A DNA stretch of 64,000 nt from Symbiodinium natans (Eukaryota; Sar; Dinophyceae; Suessiales; Symbiodiniaceae), in NCBI GenBank assembly GCA_905221605.1, contig CAJNDS010000175.1:21001-85000 (forward strand), read 5' to 3'. Positions within the stretch are counted from its first letter, which is position 1; every line of letters begins with the position of its first letter. Positions 1 through 12,480 of the stretch are shown here, piece after piece. The translations under genes were made by a program, and so were the position numbers. The notes below the pieces were generated by a model, which saw only the letters and a program-made list of their open reading frames with translations, was not told where the DNA came from and did no database searches.

Positions 1-1167
1 ATCTGTTGAGCCTCGGCCAGCAGCTCCGCCTCGGCCAACACGGAAGACTTCCCATACATGAGCCCTTCGGCCGCATCCTGCGGCAAAACTTTGGGAAGTG
101 GCAGCCTCGTGGCTTTCCACTTGCGGAAAAGGCCAGGGGGCTGCACGAATCGGGCCTCGTCGTTCTCGAGACCCGTGTAAACGAAGATCTTGTCTGGGTG
201 GTCCGCATGCATGTACTTGCCTCCATTCTTCAAGTGCTTGTTCTGCAACAAAGCCTGCTCGCCTACACTCAAGCCACCCAAAAGGTTCAAGGCCTGCTGC
301 TCATCCTGTTGGTCTTTCGCATCGCTCCCACACGCACTGCCAGAGGCTGCATTGCTCATGGCTTCTTTGGCAAAGAGCTGGGCCACGTGCTCTGGGCTCT
401 CATACACCTCCATCTTCTCACGGCCCAGCTTCTCTTTTTTCACCAAGATCAAGGTCAGGCGAACCATCATGAGCCCCAAGGCTCGTTGGACGGCAGTCGT
501 CTTCCCGGAATCCACGTACACCTGGTAGGCATCAGCCACCATCTGCTCGGCTTGCAAGAGGTTCTGGCGAAGATTGGCGCTTTTCAGCTTGTCAAAGTCG
601 GACTTTGAAAGCAGCCGGGCAGTTCCGTCCACAATTTTTGGGCTCGTCAGCTGGCACGCGAGCAGCGAAGCTCGAAGAAATGGGAACTGGGTACTGGCCT
701 CCTGCAGGTCCCACGAACACACGGCCTTGAACAGCTCTTCACCGACAGCGACTGTGATCGACAGTTCCTTGCAGAACTCCGACAAAAAGGAGATGAGGGG
801 GAATCCTGTTCCTTCCCCAAACTTTTGCACATAGACGGCATAGACGCCTACGAAATCCATATAGGAATGGCAGGCGGGCTTCGAAGCCTTGACAGAGTGA
901 ACGGCATCTTTGAAGGTCTGACCGGACGAGACTAGCAGGGCAACCTGCTGGGCTGCCTCCATTTCCTGGATCCCTAGCCCTACGGAGTGTACGCTGTTGA
1001 GAACCATCTGGCAAAAGGCCGGCAAGGTCGGTGCCAGGTGCTCAGCCTTCCCGCTGATAACCAGCCACTGCCAGCCCTTGTTGCAGGCGTCTTTCATTGC
1101 ATCGTCTTCCAAGTTCAAGAATCCGGTCCCGGAACGCCGTGGGCACACGCGTCGTGTGCAGTTCCCC
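1..1167 (-). CDS. Unrecognised protein, internal exon, runs off left edge
   Basis: Reading the minus strand leftwards gives a frame without stops from about 1499 to the window edge. From about position 1130 to 1 it has the look of real coding sequence: mixed polar, leucine-rich helical stretches (for example LLQAEQMVADAYQVYVDSGK, positions 563-504) and a later KYMHADHPDKIFVYTGLEND segment (223-164). No stop interrupts it and no low complexity is present. The exon start is uncertain; an AG followed by G lies at about 1167 on this strand, and sequence further upstream (1200-1255) becomes repetitive and is probably intron. The C-terminus lies outside the window. I recognise no family or catalytic motif, so no function is given. 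It is the only gene on the minus strand in the window apart from retroelement remains. Confidence 0.6.
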
Positions 1168-1329
1168 CTTAACAGACGCATTACGCCACTCGCGGACGCT
1201 TGCGAACGCTTTGCGAACGCTTTGCGGACACTTTGCGAACGCTTGGCGGACACAACGCAACGACGTTTGGTAACCTCCCAAGCAACGTTAAAACAGGAAC
1301 CCTTCTGCGGAGCATTCGGGAAAAAGCCG

Positions 1330-2340
1330 AGAAAACAGCAAAACAGACTTCTTGGGGTCCTTTGTTTAATCCTATTTGGAGCTCTAAAATGGCCTGAAGC
1401 CTGAATTCGGCTCTGAGATTCGGTCCCCGAGGCTGGCTTTGTACAAGTATGCTAAGGCAATCCCAAACGGAACCTCTACATCTCCCGCAGCAAGAGTTAG
1501 CCAAAAGAGGAGAAGCAACTCCCTGAAGAGGTACCAACCAAGGCAAGGGGGGTCCAGTGCGGGGTTACCGGCCCTAAGGCAACACAACCACCCCAACCAA
1601 GGCCACACCCCCGACACCAACCCTGTGGGCCCTACTCTTTGTCTGATGGCGCTCCAGGCAATTCTTGAGCCACGTGCGTTCCGGCACGTATATGTTTGTA
1701 CAACTGCTTCGACGCACTTACATCTCCGCGCTCCCCCTGTTCCAGGTTTCATGGGGCACCTTGGGAGATGACCATTTGGCCCAAAACTGCACTTTCTGGC
1801 AGTAGCCTCATCTTCCATTGCTTCATTGGTCACTTCATTCCATCTGTACATCCCATCTTTCTTTCAGCCAAAAGCTGCTTCAGGCATAAATCCAAGTGTT
1901 GGTTCTTCACCCAAAAAGTCCACACTCACAATCCAGTCCGTGTTAACACATCGCTTGCACATAGTTCGAGCGCGTTAAACCCCTTCAAGCTCCGAACCTC
2001 ATGGCCGTTGTCACTTCGAAGCATAGCATCATTTGGGGCAGTGTTTTCGAAGGAAGGGGGAGGGTTTTGTAAGGGGATCCCAAGTCTAACTTGGACCTCA
2101 ATAGCTCAAGTAATACTGAAAAAACTGCAAATGAAGGTTTCCGATATGAGGGGGCACCTTCTCGTGGTCCTTTGTAATTATAAGGGGATCCTATTTTGGC
2201 GCTTCATAGTGTGGATGATCTCATGGGTTGAGTTTCATTGGATCTGCAAGGGCAAGTGAGCAGCAAATGAGGGTTTCCGATATAAGGGGAGGTGCCTTCT
2301 TGGGGTCTTGTGTGTAAGGGGATCCTAGTTGGAGCTCAAA
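1330..2340 (+). repeat. Three copies of a dispersed ~75 bp repeat
   Basis: Copies at about 1330-1392 (partial), 2123-2205 and 2260-2340 share a core that reads roughly GGTTTCCGATAT, then a CCTTCTTGGGGTCCTTTGT-like stretch, then GGGGATCCTATTTGGAGCTC. They lie in the same orientation. Nothing coding is seen between them. Confidence 0.55.
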
Positions 2341-2534
2341 AACATGTCACAAAATCTCAAAAACAGCTCAAACAAACCACTCAATAGCTCAAATAACACT
2401 CAAACATAAATGTTAGCTCATATTGCCCCAGCGCCCGCTTGTTCTCCTCGCCCGCACCGACACACCAATGCGCTGCGCCCCCCCCGGACCCGGAAAGGCT
2501 TCGTGTCCAAGGCTGTTATATGATCCTGCGCGGG

Positions 2535-2605
2535 GTGTGCATAATAATTCTCATGGTGAGTGCAATAATGCTTTTGGTGCGTATAATAATGCTCATGCAT
2601 GCAAA
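2535..2605 (+). repeat. Short tandem repeat, ~20 bp unit
   Basis: Three imperfect units built around GTGCATAATAAT / GTGCAATAATGCT / GCGTATAATAATGCTCATG follow each other. The surrounding 2.4-3.0 kb shows no supported gene. Confidence 0.5.
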
Positions 2606-3084
2606 ATCTGGGGCCGTTCAACGGCCCTACGCCGTGCGATTTTGGTTTTCTGCTACATGTATCTAGACGTTTTGGAAAGGGGGGCCCGCGGAAGGGAGTC
2701 GGGCCACGATAGAGGCTGGGCCTCGGGTTCCCGGGCCATTTTTTTTTCCAGGTTTTCAAGGGAGGGTTTGCCTGTGTGGCGGGAGCTCTACTGTAGCTAA
2801 TATCACTAGCTATCCCTGAAACTTAAAGGCTGCCGGTTCTTTTTTTTGGGGGGCCTGGTTTTTTTCCGGGACCTCGCCCATACGCGCCCCAAGTGGGTTT
2901 AAGCTAGGGGGCGGTCTTAAGTTGGGAACCCAAAGCCCGTAGTTCGGGAAACCCCCATGCAAAAAGTGGTCTGATTTTCTTGCATGCTCTTTCACGCTTG
3001 GCATGATGCTCTAGCAGATGCTTCTAGACTTGCAGTTTTTCGCAAGATCGTATGGTTTTGCACAAGTGCTGCATCTATGGCAGA

Positions 3085-3622
3085 ACCATGATAACGTCAG
3101 TGCGCGGATCGGCCAGAGCGATGATAACATCCGCTGTCCAGCGCGTGGGATTGGCCACAGCACCCATGGCCGGAACCATGATGACGTCCGTGCTGCCATT
3201 GCATGGGATTGGCCACAGTGATGATAACGTCCGCGTTACCAGTGCGAGGGATTGGCCAGAGCGTCCATGCCCGCAGCATGATAATTGCCGTGATACCAGC
3301 GCATGGGATTGGCCAGAGCGATGCTAACGTCCGTGTTACCAGTACGTGGGTTTGGCCACACCACCCATGCCATGATAACATGGGATTGGCCAGAGTGTGA
3401 TGATCACGTCCGTGTTACCAGTGCGTGACACTGGCCAAAGCATGCATGGCTGAACCATGATAACGTCCGTGTTACCAGTGCGTGAGATTGGGCAGAGCGT
3501 CGATAACATCCGTGTTACCAGTGCGTGGGATTGTCGAAACATGATGACGTCTGTGTTACAAGTGCGTGGGATTGGCCAGAGCCATGATAACGTCCGTGTT
3601 CCCAGTGCGTGGGATTGGTCAC
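3085..3622 (+). repeat. Minisatellite 1 (GATAACGTCCGTGTTACCAG family)
   Basis: About nine to ten imperfect units of 50-60 bp, each built from GATAACGTCCGTGTTACCAG, then TGCGTGGGATTGGCCAGAGC, with a variable CATGCC/CATGG spacer. Several frames stay open across it, but this follows from the repeat and gives no protein of known type. The core recurs in inverted orientation in the array at 19.1-20.0 kb. Confidence 0.85.
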
Positions 3623-3623
3623 A

Positions 3624-3687
3624 GCATTCCCCTTCCCCCCCTCCCCCCCCCCCTTCCCCCCCCCCCCCCCCCCCTCCCCCCCCCCTC
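3624..3687 (+). repeat. Poly-C tract with scattered T
   Basis: About 60 bases almost entirely C with a few T, abutting the last unit of minisatellite 1. Confidence 0.9.
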
Positions 3688-3689
3688 GT

Positions 3690-6600
3690 CATATGGGTTG
3701 TAGGACGGGCAGATGGCAAAGGGATGGAGGGCCTAGCAGGTGGGCAATGCTCTGTCAACCTTTTGTGCACTGTTGCTTTCGGTCTGAGGGGCAGGTGGTG
3801 CATCGACTCCTGCCCAAGTGCTCCAAGCTTCGTGAAAATTTTGGACCAAGTCAGCATGTCGGTCTTCGTAAAGGACAGAAGGGTTACGGCATGATAGATT
3901 TGAGTGGGACCCAGCCAACACTTGCATATGCAAAAGCGGTTGCACTGAAAGACATGCTGGTGTTGATTGAACATGGCTGCAATGTTTCATTGAACAAATG
4001 AAAAGCACAACGGCTGCGTTGCATCAAGAGCAGCGTACACCAAAGCATGAAAGGTACTGTGACATGTTCAGATGGCACATTTGCCGAGCTTTGTGGCAGG
4101 CAAATCTTAGGCGTCGATGTCAGATTCGGTGCTTGATTACGGTGGGAGTGTCGCTTGATGGCGATGGGATGGCCCATGCTCCATTGTTTCCGCCCGATGG
4201 TTGTAGCTGATTCGCTGGTCGAGCATTTGCATGAAGATAAGTCAATCCGATTCACCGTAGTAAGTGGGTTGGCGGCCGCGGAACCATGTAATAATTCAGG
4301 AACGCCGCGACGGGCGAGACACGAGCGTGACAAGTTTGGACTTCAGACTGTTGCATTGAAAGAAAGCACAACGGAAATCCACTGACAGCAACGTCAAAAG
4401 AAACCAGAAAGTACTGATGAACTATGTTGCATAGTGTAGCTTGCCTCGGGATCCGCAGAGAACACTTGCTGGTGAAGTCTGCTTTTCCACACGATCATTG
4501 TGATCATTCAATGCCCCAAGGAATCAAACGGAATCAGTCACCAGAGTCGTACGCTCAAAGGATTGCGACATGTCAGGGTTCTGGGAGCCTCCCGGCTCGA
4601 AACGAAGAGAAACAACCCCTCAGCTTGCTGACAGCGTTTGGCGAGTTGCTGTTTGTGGGCGCTACTGTCAAGTGAGCGAAAACCTATGAGTCAGTTGCAA
4701 TGACAGGTGCGTGGACACTAATGCGGGGAATTCTAGGTTAGTGCAGGAAAACGGTAGTATCAACCTAGAAGCTCCCAGCATTGCAATCCGTGGCGGCTTA
4801 CGTTTGTGCCTCAGTAATGGTTTGTTCCCATTGCGTCAACATGCGTCAACGATGTACTGCCGTTGATTGCAGTTGATGATTGCGGACGGCGGCCCACCAA
4901 GCTCGGACGCGACACTTCCACAACTTCCAAAAGCACTGACAGGTCGCGCGAATGTTGCACCGTCTCGATGGGGTACCGGAGCTTACGCGGGTCCTCGGTG
5001 GAAGGAGTATTTGCAATTGCTTTAAGTTGCCATGTAGTTCAGTACGCATATGCAGCGGGCTGCAGTACACTCACTCGAAGAGAGAACCATCATGCAAGGG
5101 TAGCCGCATTACTATAAAGCACCAGGACATCCATTGACGGATTAGATCTGACCGGTGAATGCAAATAGTTTTCTACTTGGTAATCGATGAATGATCTCTA
5201 TGAAAATCATACGAGTTCCTACAAGCTGCGATGGCACAGGAAGTAAAGTGGTAGACGGCAAGACTGCGCAAAAGGCCTCTCGCATCTCCTGTACGCCTGC
5301 CTGTATGTGGGCTCGGCTTTGTATGGTTGAGTTTGCATGTTGGTTTTGTTGGATGATTTCCCAAGTCCAACTTATACAGTCCAAAGAATGTGGGTGGGGC
5401 AAACCTATGCGATTCTGGGGCTTGAATACACTCTCTGATCTCGAGCTTTGCCTGCAATGCTTGGCGCGAATTCGGTGAGCTCAAGCTCCCAAGAATCATC
5501 TCCGACCCTTTTTTCGGATGCTTGCATTGCCAAGGCATGAACACAATGTGTTGAGCGGGTTTAAAGTGGATGTGCCGATGCTTTTTCTCAGGTCGAGACA
5601 TGTTCGTGCTTGTTGGTAGTTTCGGTATGTGCATGGCAGCGTTAGAAGAACTCTTCGTGCAGTTTGTGCAATAAGTGGCGCTCAGATGGCGGTTTCGAGT
5701 AAAGCTCGATTTGCCCCATGACTTCCGATGCCGCTTGCCCGTTGTGGGAGACGACCGTCGTGGCATGAGATTTGAGCAGGCGCGATCCAAAGCATCCAAA
5801 GCATCTTTCATCAAGGTTCGACATACTGTTTCGAGTTGATGCGAAGGTGTGGAGAGCACCATTTGTTCGCGCCCTACAGGCCCTACAGTATTAAGTTGGA
5901 AATCAGTTTCATGGTTGCCATTGCTATCATTGCTTTCACCATCCAGATTTGAACGTGTTACAACAAGTGCTCAGTGCGCAAGGACATGGCGATATGCAGA
6001 GTAGCATGTCACAGTTGCATGGGCAACAGCAGATGGTAGAAAGTAGCCAGACATGTCGTCTATTGTCTGTTCGAGGGTGGTGACAGGGAGCATTCAATGT
6101 GCAATCGTTACACACGACATGTATGGGCTAACTGGTTGGGAAGATCCATAAAGTTGTGCAGCCTCGCAGCTCGTGCCGTTATCCATGGCTATTGACATGG
6201 CCACAACCGATGCTGATGTTCATGAGGTGCCATTATTTGTTGGGATTGCCTACAGTTTGCACTGCAAGAAGTACTTCCATTCAGGCAAGCGACTGCCAGG
6301 ACGCGTGGCTCGCCTAGAAGAACAACCTCTTCTTATTTGCCGCATGCCTCTAACTTGGTTCTCAGGTACAGCCTGGCGCGGGAATTCTACGATGCTTACA
6401 AGAAGTACGCAGCTCTCGTCCAACCAGGGGTTGGTCCTTGTGAGCAGCAAGAACTTGATGCCCTGACGCTTGTTCAGCGATATTCGCCGACTACATTCTT
6501 CACCACCGTTTGGTTTGTTTGGCTGCTTCTTGGACCTAGGACACTTCAGCTGAAATCGATTGCTCACCATGTCATGCAGCTCAAGCTGTTCTCGCCAAAT

Positions 6601-7380
6601 GAAGAGCTGGATGACATCAGTAGCACTGTCGCCAATTCAGTGATTCTGGTTTAGATTCTAGAGGCCATGGCTTTCACGTACGTGTCTTGCCAGGTACAGC
6701 TGATCTCAAGTACATGCTTGTTCCGTATCTGCTTGGTGAAGTGGCTGGGATGAAGGTTCAATGTGCTGTTCCTTCCCTGTATCGTCGTTAGCACGATGAG
6801 GGTCCGTGGAAACATAGTGTCTGACAGCTTCAACACATGCTAAAAGGAACGCGACATTGTGTTGGCAACTTTCTCAAAACTTTTTACTTCGGATTTGCCT
6901 TGGTAGGTTCATGTGTGCCGGTTCCCGCATTGTGTTGGACCCCGACGCAAAGAATTCTCAGCTGGATTTGACATGCGCCAATCGGCCAGCGCAATGTGCA
7001 AACAGAGCAGAAGATTTGCAGGCTGAAGGTTTTGTCGAACACCTCCTTTCGTTTGCTATTCCCGGCTGGCGCTTGAGCCAGCATGAACATGGCCTGTCTG
7101 AGCATGTGAAACGCCATGCTGGTGCAGAGTCTGAAAAGATCCAGCCCACCCGAATGGACAAATCCAAAAGTCCGAGTCGGCAGATTGCATGCAAGAGTTG
7201 GCACGGTGTCGACGGAGTTACCCAAGAATTTGGCTTTGTTTTTGTTTGATTCAGCAATGCAATAAATATTGACGGTCATACGAGCTTGACTCTGAACAGC
7301 AAGCTCCGCCCTGATTGGAAAAACGAATTCCGTGCTAGGTCACATATACCAAGTCCAAACCAAAAGACGATGCAGCCTTG
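3690..7380. other. No supported gene
   Basis: Many short open frames occur on both strands (for example 5173-5862 minus and 6337-6654 plus), none with a recognisable motif, repeat or convincing splice-joined extension. Short coding exons may be hidden here, but I cannot support one. Confidence 0.4.
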
Positions 7381-7384
7381 CCAT

Positions 7385-7455
7385 TATTACTGCTACTGCT
7401 ACTGCTCCTGCTCCTGCTCCTGCTCCTGGTCCTTCTCCTGCAGCTGCTGCTCCTG

Positions 7456-7521
<66 letters not shown>
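7385..7521 (+). repeat. CTG/CTC trinucleotide tract
   Basis: Begins as mixed CTA/CTG/CTC triplets and ends as an uninterrupted CTG run of about 19 units (7461-7520). It produces poly-Leu, poly-Ala and poly-Cys open frames that I treat as artefacts. Confidence 0.9.
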
Positions 7522-7522
<1 letters not shown>

Positions 7523-7687
7523 GCTGCCGACTTTCTCACAACAGCCGTGAACGCTGTCATTTACAGTGTTTTCTGCACGTGCACTGACAGTGTGGAAGTG
7601 CCGGTATTTACAGTGTTTTTTGCACTTGCATTTTTGCATTCTCCGATGTCGATGTTTTTGGAGACATGCCCCCCTTGAACCACCTAC

Positions 7688-7760
7688 TTAGGGTTTAGGG
7701 TTTAGGGTTTTTAGGGTTTTTAGGGTTTATAGGGTTTAGGGTTTAGGGTTTAGGGTTTAG
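7688..7760 (+). repeat. Interstitial telomere-type repeats (TTTAGGG)
   Basis: About ten consecutive TTTAGGG units, three of them with extra T or A. TTTAGGG is the plant-type telomere repeat also reported in dinoflagellates. As sequence continues on both sides, this is an internal copy in the assembly. It could mark an old end, a repair scar or a misjoin. Confidence 0.85.
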
Positions 7761-7949
7761 AGCGAAAAGTGCGTGTGACCATGTTTTTGCACCTCTTCTT
7801 TCACATGCTTCTTCACATAGACCTCTCTCTCGGGTTAGCCTTGCATGTCCTATGAGGGCCTTTCATCTCCTATGAGGGCCTTGCATTTCCCGAGTGGCAC
7901 GTCGTAGCGAGCGGATTCGCCGGCCCGCCGTCATCCACTGGCGCCTCAC

Positions 7950-9440
7950 GTGAGAGCGCCCGGAGTGAAAGATGAGGCGCTTTGTGTGTGCCTGGATGTC
8001 CTGGAACCACATGCGTCTGGACGTCGGGCACCGCAGCCGTTTCCAACGTGCCGTGGCACCGGCTTCACCTCGAGTGCCTTGTCCCGCTCATCAGACTTGC
8101 TGTGCCCGCGGCTGCGAGCCAGAGGGGCCCCGGCACGACGCGGCGTTGCGCGATGTGTGAGCACGAGGGAGTGGGGATGCCTTTTTCGCCTCTCCGGAGA
8201 GGAAACCGTGCAGGGCAGTCCAGGATCATGCGCTCCGCACTTTTGCAGATGCCCCCGAGCCACGGCCGCCGCGGGGTGTTGCTGTTTTGTGCTGCAACCA
8301 GGTCGCGGCAGTCGGGCGTGCTGGAGGCGTCGACTTCGTCAGGTTGCCGCGAAATATGCAGTGGGCACGAAGCTGGCATAGCCGCATGGCTGCCTCTGTG
8401 GGTGTGCCCTGGTTGCGCCCGCGAGATCCGGCGGGTTAATCTTCCAGTGCCCGCGCATCGGTGTGGTGGGTGCGGAACCAGTTGCGCTGGGAGTACGACC
8501 GGGCTGTTGGACAGGGGCCCCTCCACTGCACGCACGGGTGCACACAGCAGAGGCGCCAGTCGACCCGGGCCCAGCTTCTCCCACATGCTTTGCCATGCAG
8601 CCGGCACGACATGTGGGGGAGCACCAATTCCTGGCTGCACGTGCCGGTTCTGCACGCCGCGGCAGCGGACCGTCGAGGCTGCGCCAGCATTGTTGCTCGC
8701 CTGGTGGAGGCGGGTCTGCCTCGTACTGGTCCACCTGGGTTGGGCGGTACGCCAATTGCGTGAGCCCAATGGCTACCTCCTGGCCCCCATGCATGCTGGA
8801 GTGTTACGGAGGCTTCGCGTGGCATCGGCGCTGGATCACCAGTCAGACCGGTTTCGCCCGGAGCCGCAGCCGCCGTCCGGTCCTGAGCATTCGGTCATCG
8901 GGGTGTCCTCCGACGCCGCAGCATCAGCGCGGCTCGGCCCTCTGGTGCCGGTCTGAAGACCACGACCCAGGAGCAAGCGAGGCAACAGGAGGAAGAGTTT
9001 CCAGGCGCGCACGCTCATCATCCCGGCCGATATGCACCGAGCGGACGGCCTCCAGCGCGGGCAACGGGGACATGACGAACGCCGACGATGAGGAAACGGG
9101 GCACTGTTTGCAGTGTTGGCACGGGGCGCCGGAGCACTGCCTGGAGACCCGAACCATGCAGCTACTCCGGCACGGCAGCCTCCAAGATCTGAACGCGCAG
9201 ACTGCGCGCACAGACGCTCACAGCAGGCGCTTGCCCCTGGCGACGATCGCACGTTGCGGGCGCTGACGGACTGTGATCGTCGGCCGCCGCAGCTGCTGTG
9301 GCCCCTGTCGCCTAACGTCCCTGCGTGCCAAGCTGCGGAAGAAGTCGCGCTGACCGATGCCGACGCCCTGCGCAGCTCCAAGTGCGGGCTGGGCGTGGGT
9401 TTGTCGGAGTCCCCGTCAAACTGTAAAAACTGCTCGCCGA
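7950..9440 (+). pseudogene. GC-rich degenerate region, probable retroelement remnant
   Basis: A GC-rich stretch with several long overlapping open frames and no preserved reverse transcriptase motif that I can find. It lies directly before a recognisable LINE 3'-end fragment in the same orientation, which is the main reason to think it belongs to the same decayed element. Arginine-, proline- and alanine-rich frames are expected from composition alone. Confidence 0.3.
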
Positions 9441-9610
9441 CGATGCCGCGGCGCTGGAGTTGTTCACGTTCGGTCAATGTCGACTTCGAAGATGGGCGCT
9501 CCGCTCGCCATAGTGTGTGAAGTCGTGCCGCTTCTGCGCATTGCAATCCGTCTCATTCGCACATGCCTTGCTGGAGTGCCCTGCGCATAGTCAAGCGCAT
9601 GCAGGTGTGC
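9440..9610 (+). pseudogene. LINE 3'-end fragment, type A (zinc-knuckle region)
   Basis: One frame reads DFEDGRSARH. A neighbouring frame about 40 bases on reads CRFCALQSVSFAHALLECPA, a CxxC-x(n)-H-x(n)-C knuckle of the kind found after the reverse transcriptase thumb in non-LTR retroelements. The minus-strand element at 13.9-14.8 kb has the matching pair DFSDGRSARH and CRFCASATDSLQHALLGC, so the two are related. A frameshift and stop between the two parts make it non-functional. Confidence 0.55.
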
Positions 9611-10930
9611 CGTGGAGCTGCTGCTTGCGAGATGTGATGTTTGTCAGCATGCTGCGCTGCCTTGCCGATACGGTGTGTAACATATGAGTGCCTTTTCTTT
9701 TTCTGCGTGGTCATGATGTACAATACACCGCGAACCTTGACAGCTTCACAACCCTCGGTGGTTTTACTGATGCTTGCGAGTTTTGTTTTTGTGGTGCTGC
9801 TGTGAATTTGCGTGTTTTGTGCACTCTTGCATGTTCGCATGGAGCCCCGTAGTTCGCGCTCGATGCGATCGTCTCACTGCTCGCCGCACGCCTGGCGGGG
9901 GCGACGGGGCATTGCCACAGGGGACGTGTTAAACGTGTTCCGCCGGCTCGCACACGCGTCTGTCTTTGCTTTTGGCAAGGCCACCCACCCGATCTAGTTT
10001 GAGCTGCAACCGCGCGCAGGCACGGACAGCCTGGCGGCAATGCTGCGTGCAGCTGTCGAGCTTGACCTGTGGCCACGGTCGTTTTTTTTTTTAATTTTTT
10101 CTCGATGGACGCAGTGCGTGCGACACTATCCGTCGCGGTGCTATCCTGAACAAGCTCCGGTCCACTGTCCCGGCCCTGCTGCCCTTCTACGCGCGTACTT
10201 CCACCTACCACATGGCAAGTAAGCTAAATCAGACCACAAATTATATCCAGGGAAAGTAAATCGGACGAAAGTGCCCTTGCTGTGCCCCACGCTGCACTGA
10301 TACATACTGATACGATGCGCCAGCTCTGTTTGATGGGCGTCGAAGGTCGCCACAAATGTTCCGTCCACGGTACGTACGTGTGTCTCCGTCACTGAAAACC
10401 TGGATCATGCCACCGCCAACGTCAATGTACGCAACCTTTGGCGAAGTGGCTGTTGTGAGGATGACGGCACCATTTTTGCCAGCCCGCAGCGAGCCTTGGA
10501 TCTTGTTCGGAGATCCTTCGCTCAGCGCTCCAACCCGGCTAGCACGCAGGAGCACGCAAATCGACATGATGCTGCGGTCTTGAGGATTCTTGAGGTGCCT
10601 TCTCACTTTGTTCGTGGATGCCGCGGAGGGCCTGCCCGGGCAAGTCGCGGCCCGTGAGCATCTGGCCCTGCCGTGCAGTGAACACGCGGGCCGCGTACAG
10701 TCCTGCCTGCGAGTTAAGTAGGGCGGCGGCGGAGGTGGGATGCTGCACGCTGCCAGGCCCGCGTGTTGTCAAGCTGTGGGTCGCCTGGGATGGGGGAGGG
10801 GGGCGGGGCGCGGCTTCTGTCCGCGAAGCAAACGGAGAGGCGCGGGCATCCTGGAGTGGCAGCAGTGCCTCTGTGAGCTTGGGCTGCACGAAGGGCGAAA
10901 AGGCCCAAGACGCCCAGAAAGCCGCCGGCG
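9611..10930. other. No supported gene
   Basis: Mixed sequence between LINE fragments. Short frames only; nothing recognisable on either strand. Confidence 0.4.
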
Positions 10931-10939
10931 CATGGCGGA

Positions 10940-12170
10940 CTGCAGTCACGGAAGCGAGATGCCGGTGTCGCCGACCACATGATGCACTCGGAGATCACCG
11001 ATGATCACCGTGCCGCTTGTCCTGTTGCGCTCGTGTGGGGGCCCACCTTTGCCAGTAAAAAAAAAAGCTGCCGGAGCTCCGAGAGCGAGCTGTGATTCCT
11101 TTGAGCGATGATGCGGCAATGGCCCGGAGCATCCCACCAACAGTACGTGGATGGCTTCCCGTAAAAAAGCGGCACGAAACGGGACCAACTCCGGCGCGAC
11201 CGTTTGCAGCGCCGCCCGTCGGCGGAAACAAGACTGTCTCATCGCCCAGCTCTAGTCGCTGCCAGCACGGACACATCGCCAGTCACGATGCCGCACGTGA
11301 GGCGGCGGCGAGCCTTCTCCACGGTCCGCGTGCTGGGCCCCGCGTGCATTGTCCGCGATGTCTCGCGTTGCGACGGCGCCACGAACGCCAGCATACGATT
11401 CGAACCAAGCTGACTGCGCCACCGCCCTCAGGTAACCGTCAAGCTATTCCTCACGGAGTATCGGTGTGTGTGCACTGGTCTTTTCTTGGGCCCTCAGGCT
11501 CGGCGAGACTGCAAATCCGGGAGGTGTGGCAGGTGGTCCCGCAAGGCCTGCGCAGGGCCAGCCATTCCGTAGGAGTTGCCAGCAAGCCTCGTGATTCCTC
11601 AGCCGCGACTTCATATGGTCAAAACGATTCCAAATGACAAGGTTGCCGTGCTGCAGGCCCAAAACCCAGGCCGTTTCCTTCCCGAGTATGGCGAGCTGTG
11701 GCCAGAGTGTGCCGGGAGGCGGGCGCCACTGTTGCGACGCATGTCCTCGTGCGGGATCTAAACGCGGCCCTTGTCCGCCCGGATGAGGGATGCATAGAGG
11801 TCATAGCAAACGGCTTGCCCTTGTGGGGCGGTGTGCAGCTGGCCGTTGACAACATATTGGTGCCGCCCCTCAACGCAGCTGGCATCCCACGCCGAGACGG
11901 AGGCCATCGCAGGCCGCACGGCAGCGGCAGCCCTGCATGTCGTTGAACGCGCCAAAGCCCGGACATGCTTGCTGCCGGTCGCCGCCCGACTTCTTGCTCT
12001 GCGCCCTCTGCGCAGCGGGCTGCATGCGTTGGTCTGCGCTGCTGGCCTTGCGGCCGGGCGGTCCTTTGCAGCCAGCCTCCTTTCCCTTCCACTGTCCGGC
12101 ACGGCCAATGTGGATGGCGACACACTGCTGCTCAGCGAAGTCCTTGCTAATTTTCCGAGCAGCCTCCCCT
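10940..12170 (+). pseudogene. LINE 3'-end fragments, type B, copy 1
   Basis: A frame at 10962-11003 reads CRCRRPHDALGDHR, the zinc-cluster signature that precedes the C-terminal domain in LINE polyproteins frequent in dinoflagellate genomes. Position 11698 onward reads ARVCREAGATVATHVLVRDL, then IEVIANGLPLWGG, the next conserved block. After a shift the C-terminal part follows, with SFAASLLSLPLSGTANVDGD near 12070-12115. The first two blocks, normally close together, are separated by about 700 bp here, so this may be two fragments or one with an insertion. Several frameshifts; no intact polyprotein. Confidence 0.65.
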
Positions 12171-12219
12171 CACCACTCGCATGCCGCAATCAGCAAGAGC
12201 TTGTCCGGCCCGGACCGCT

Positions 12220-12480
12220 AAGGGGCTCGTGGTGCTGGCATCTGAGGTCGGTGGGCGATGCGGGCGTTGGGGCAGCGAGGCCCACGATCTCCTGCGTCGC
12301 CTCGTTCGCGTGCGGTCCCTCTGGCGGCGCCGCTGGTGGGGCTTCCTGAGCTGCGCGCAGCACCGCGCGCTAGCGTCCACGCTGTTGGGCGGCATCTGGC
12401 GCGCGCCAGCGCAGCCGGGCGGCGATGGGCAGCCGACGCTCAGCGAAGTTGTCGAGCTTGCCGAACCGGTGCTGCCCTCT
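12220..12480 (+). pseudogene. LINE C-terminal fragment, type B, copy 2
   Basis: The frame opens with LVVLASEVGGRCGRWGSEAH and continues through a WGFLSCAQHRALASTLLG-like segment and DGQPTLSEVVELAEP. This repeats the domain just completed upstream, so it is a second 5'-truncated copy placed head-to-tail after copy 1. Confidence 0.6.

Noticed and set aside
3085-3622. CRISPR-like array
   Set aside because: Units vary in length and sequence with no constant repeat/unique spacer pattern, and the sequence is eukaryotic; a minisatellite.
7286-7678. Poly-Cys, poly-Ala and poly-Leu frames
   Set aside because: Artefacts of the CTG tract; all frames of the repeat are open.
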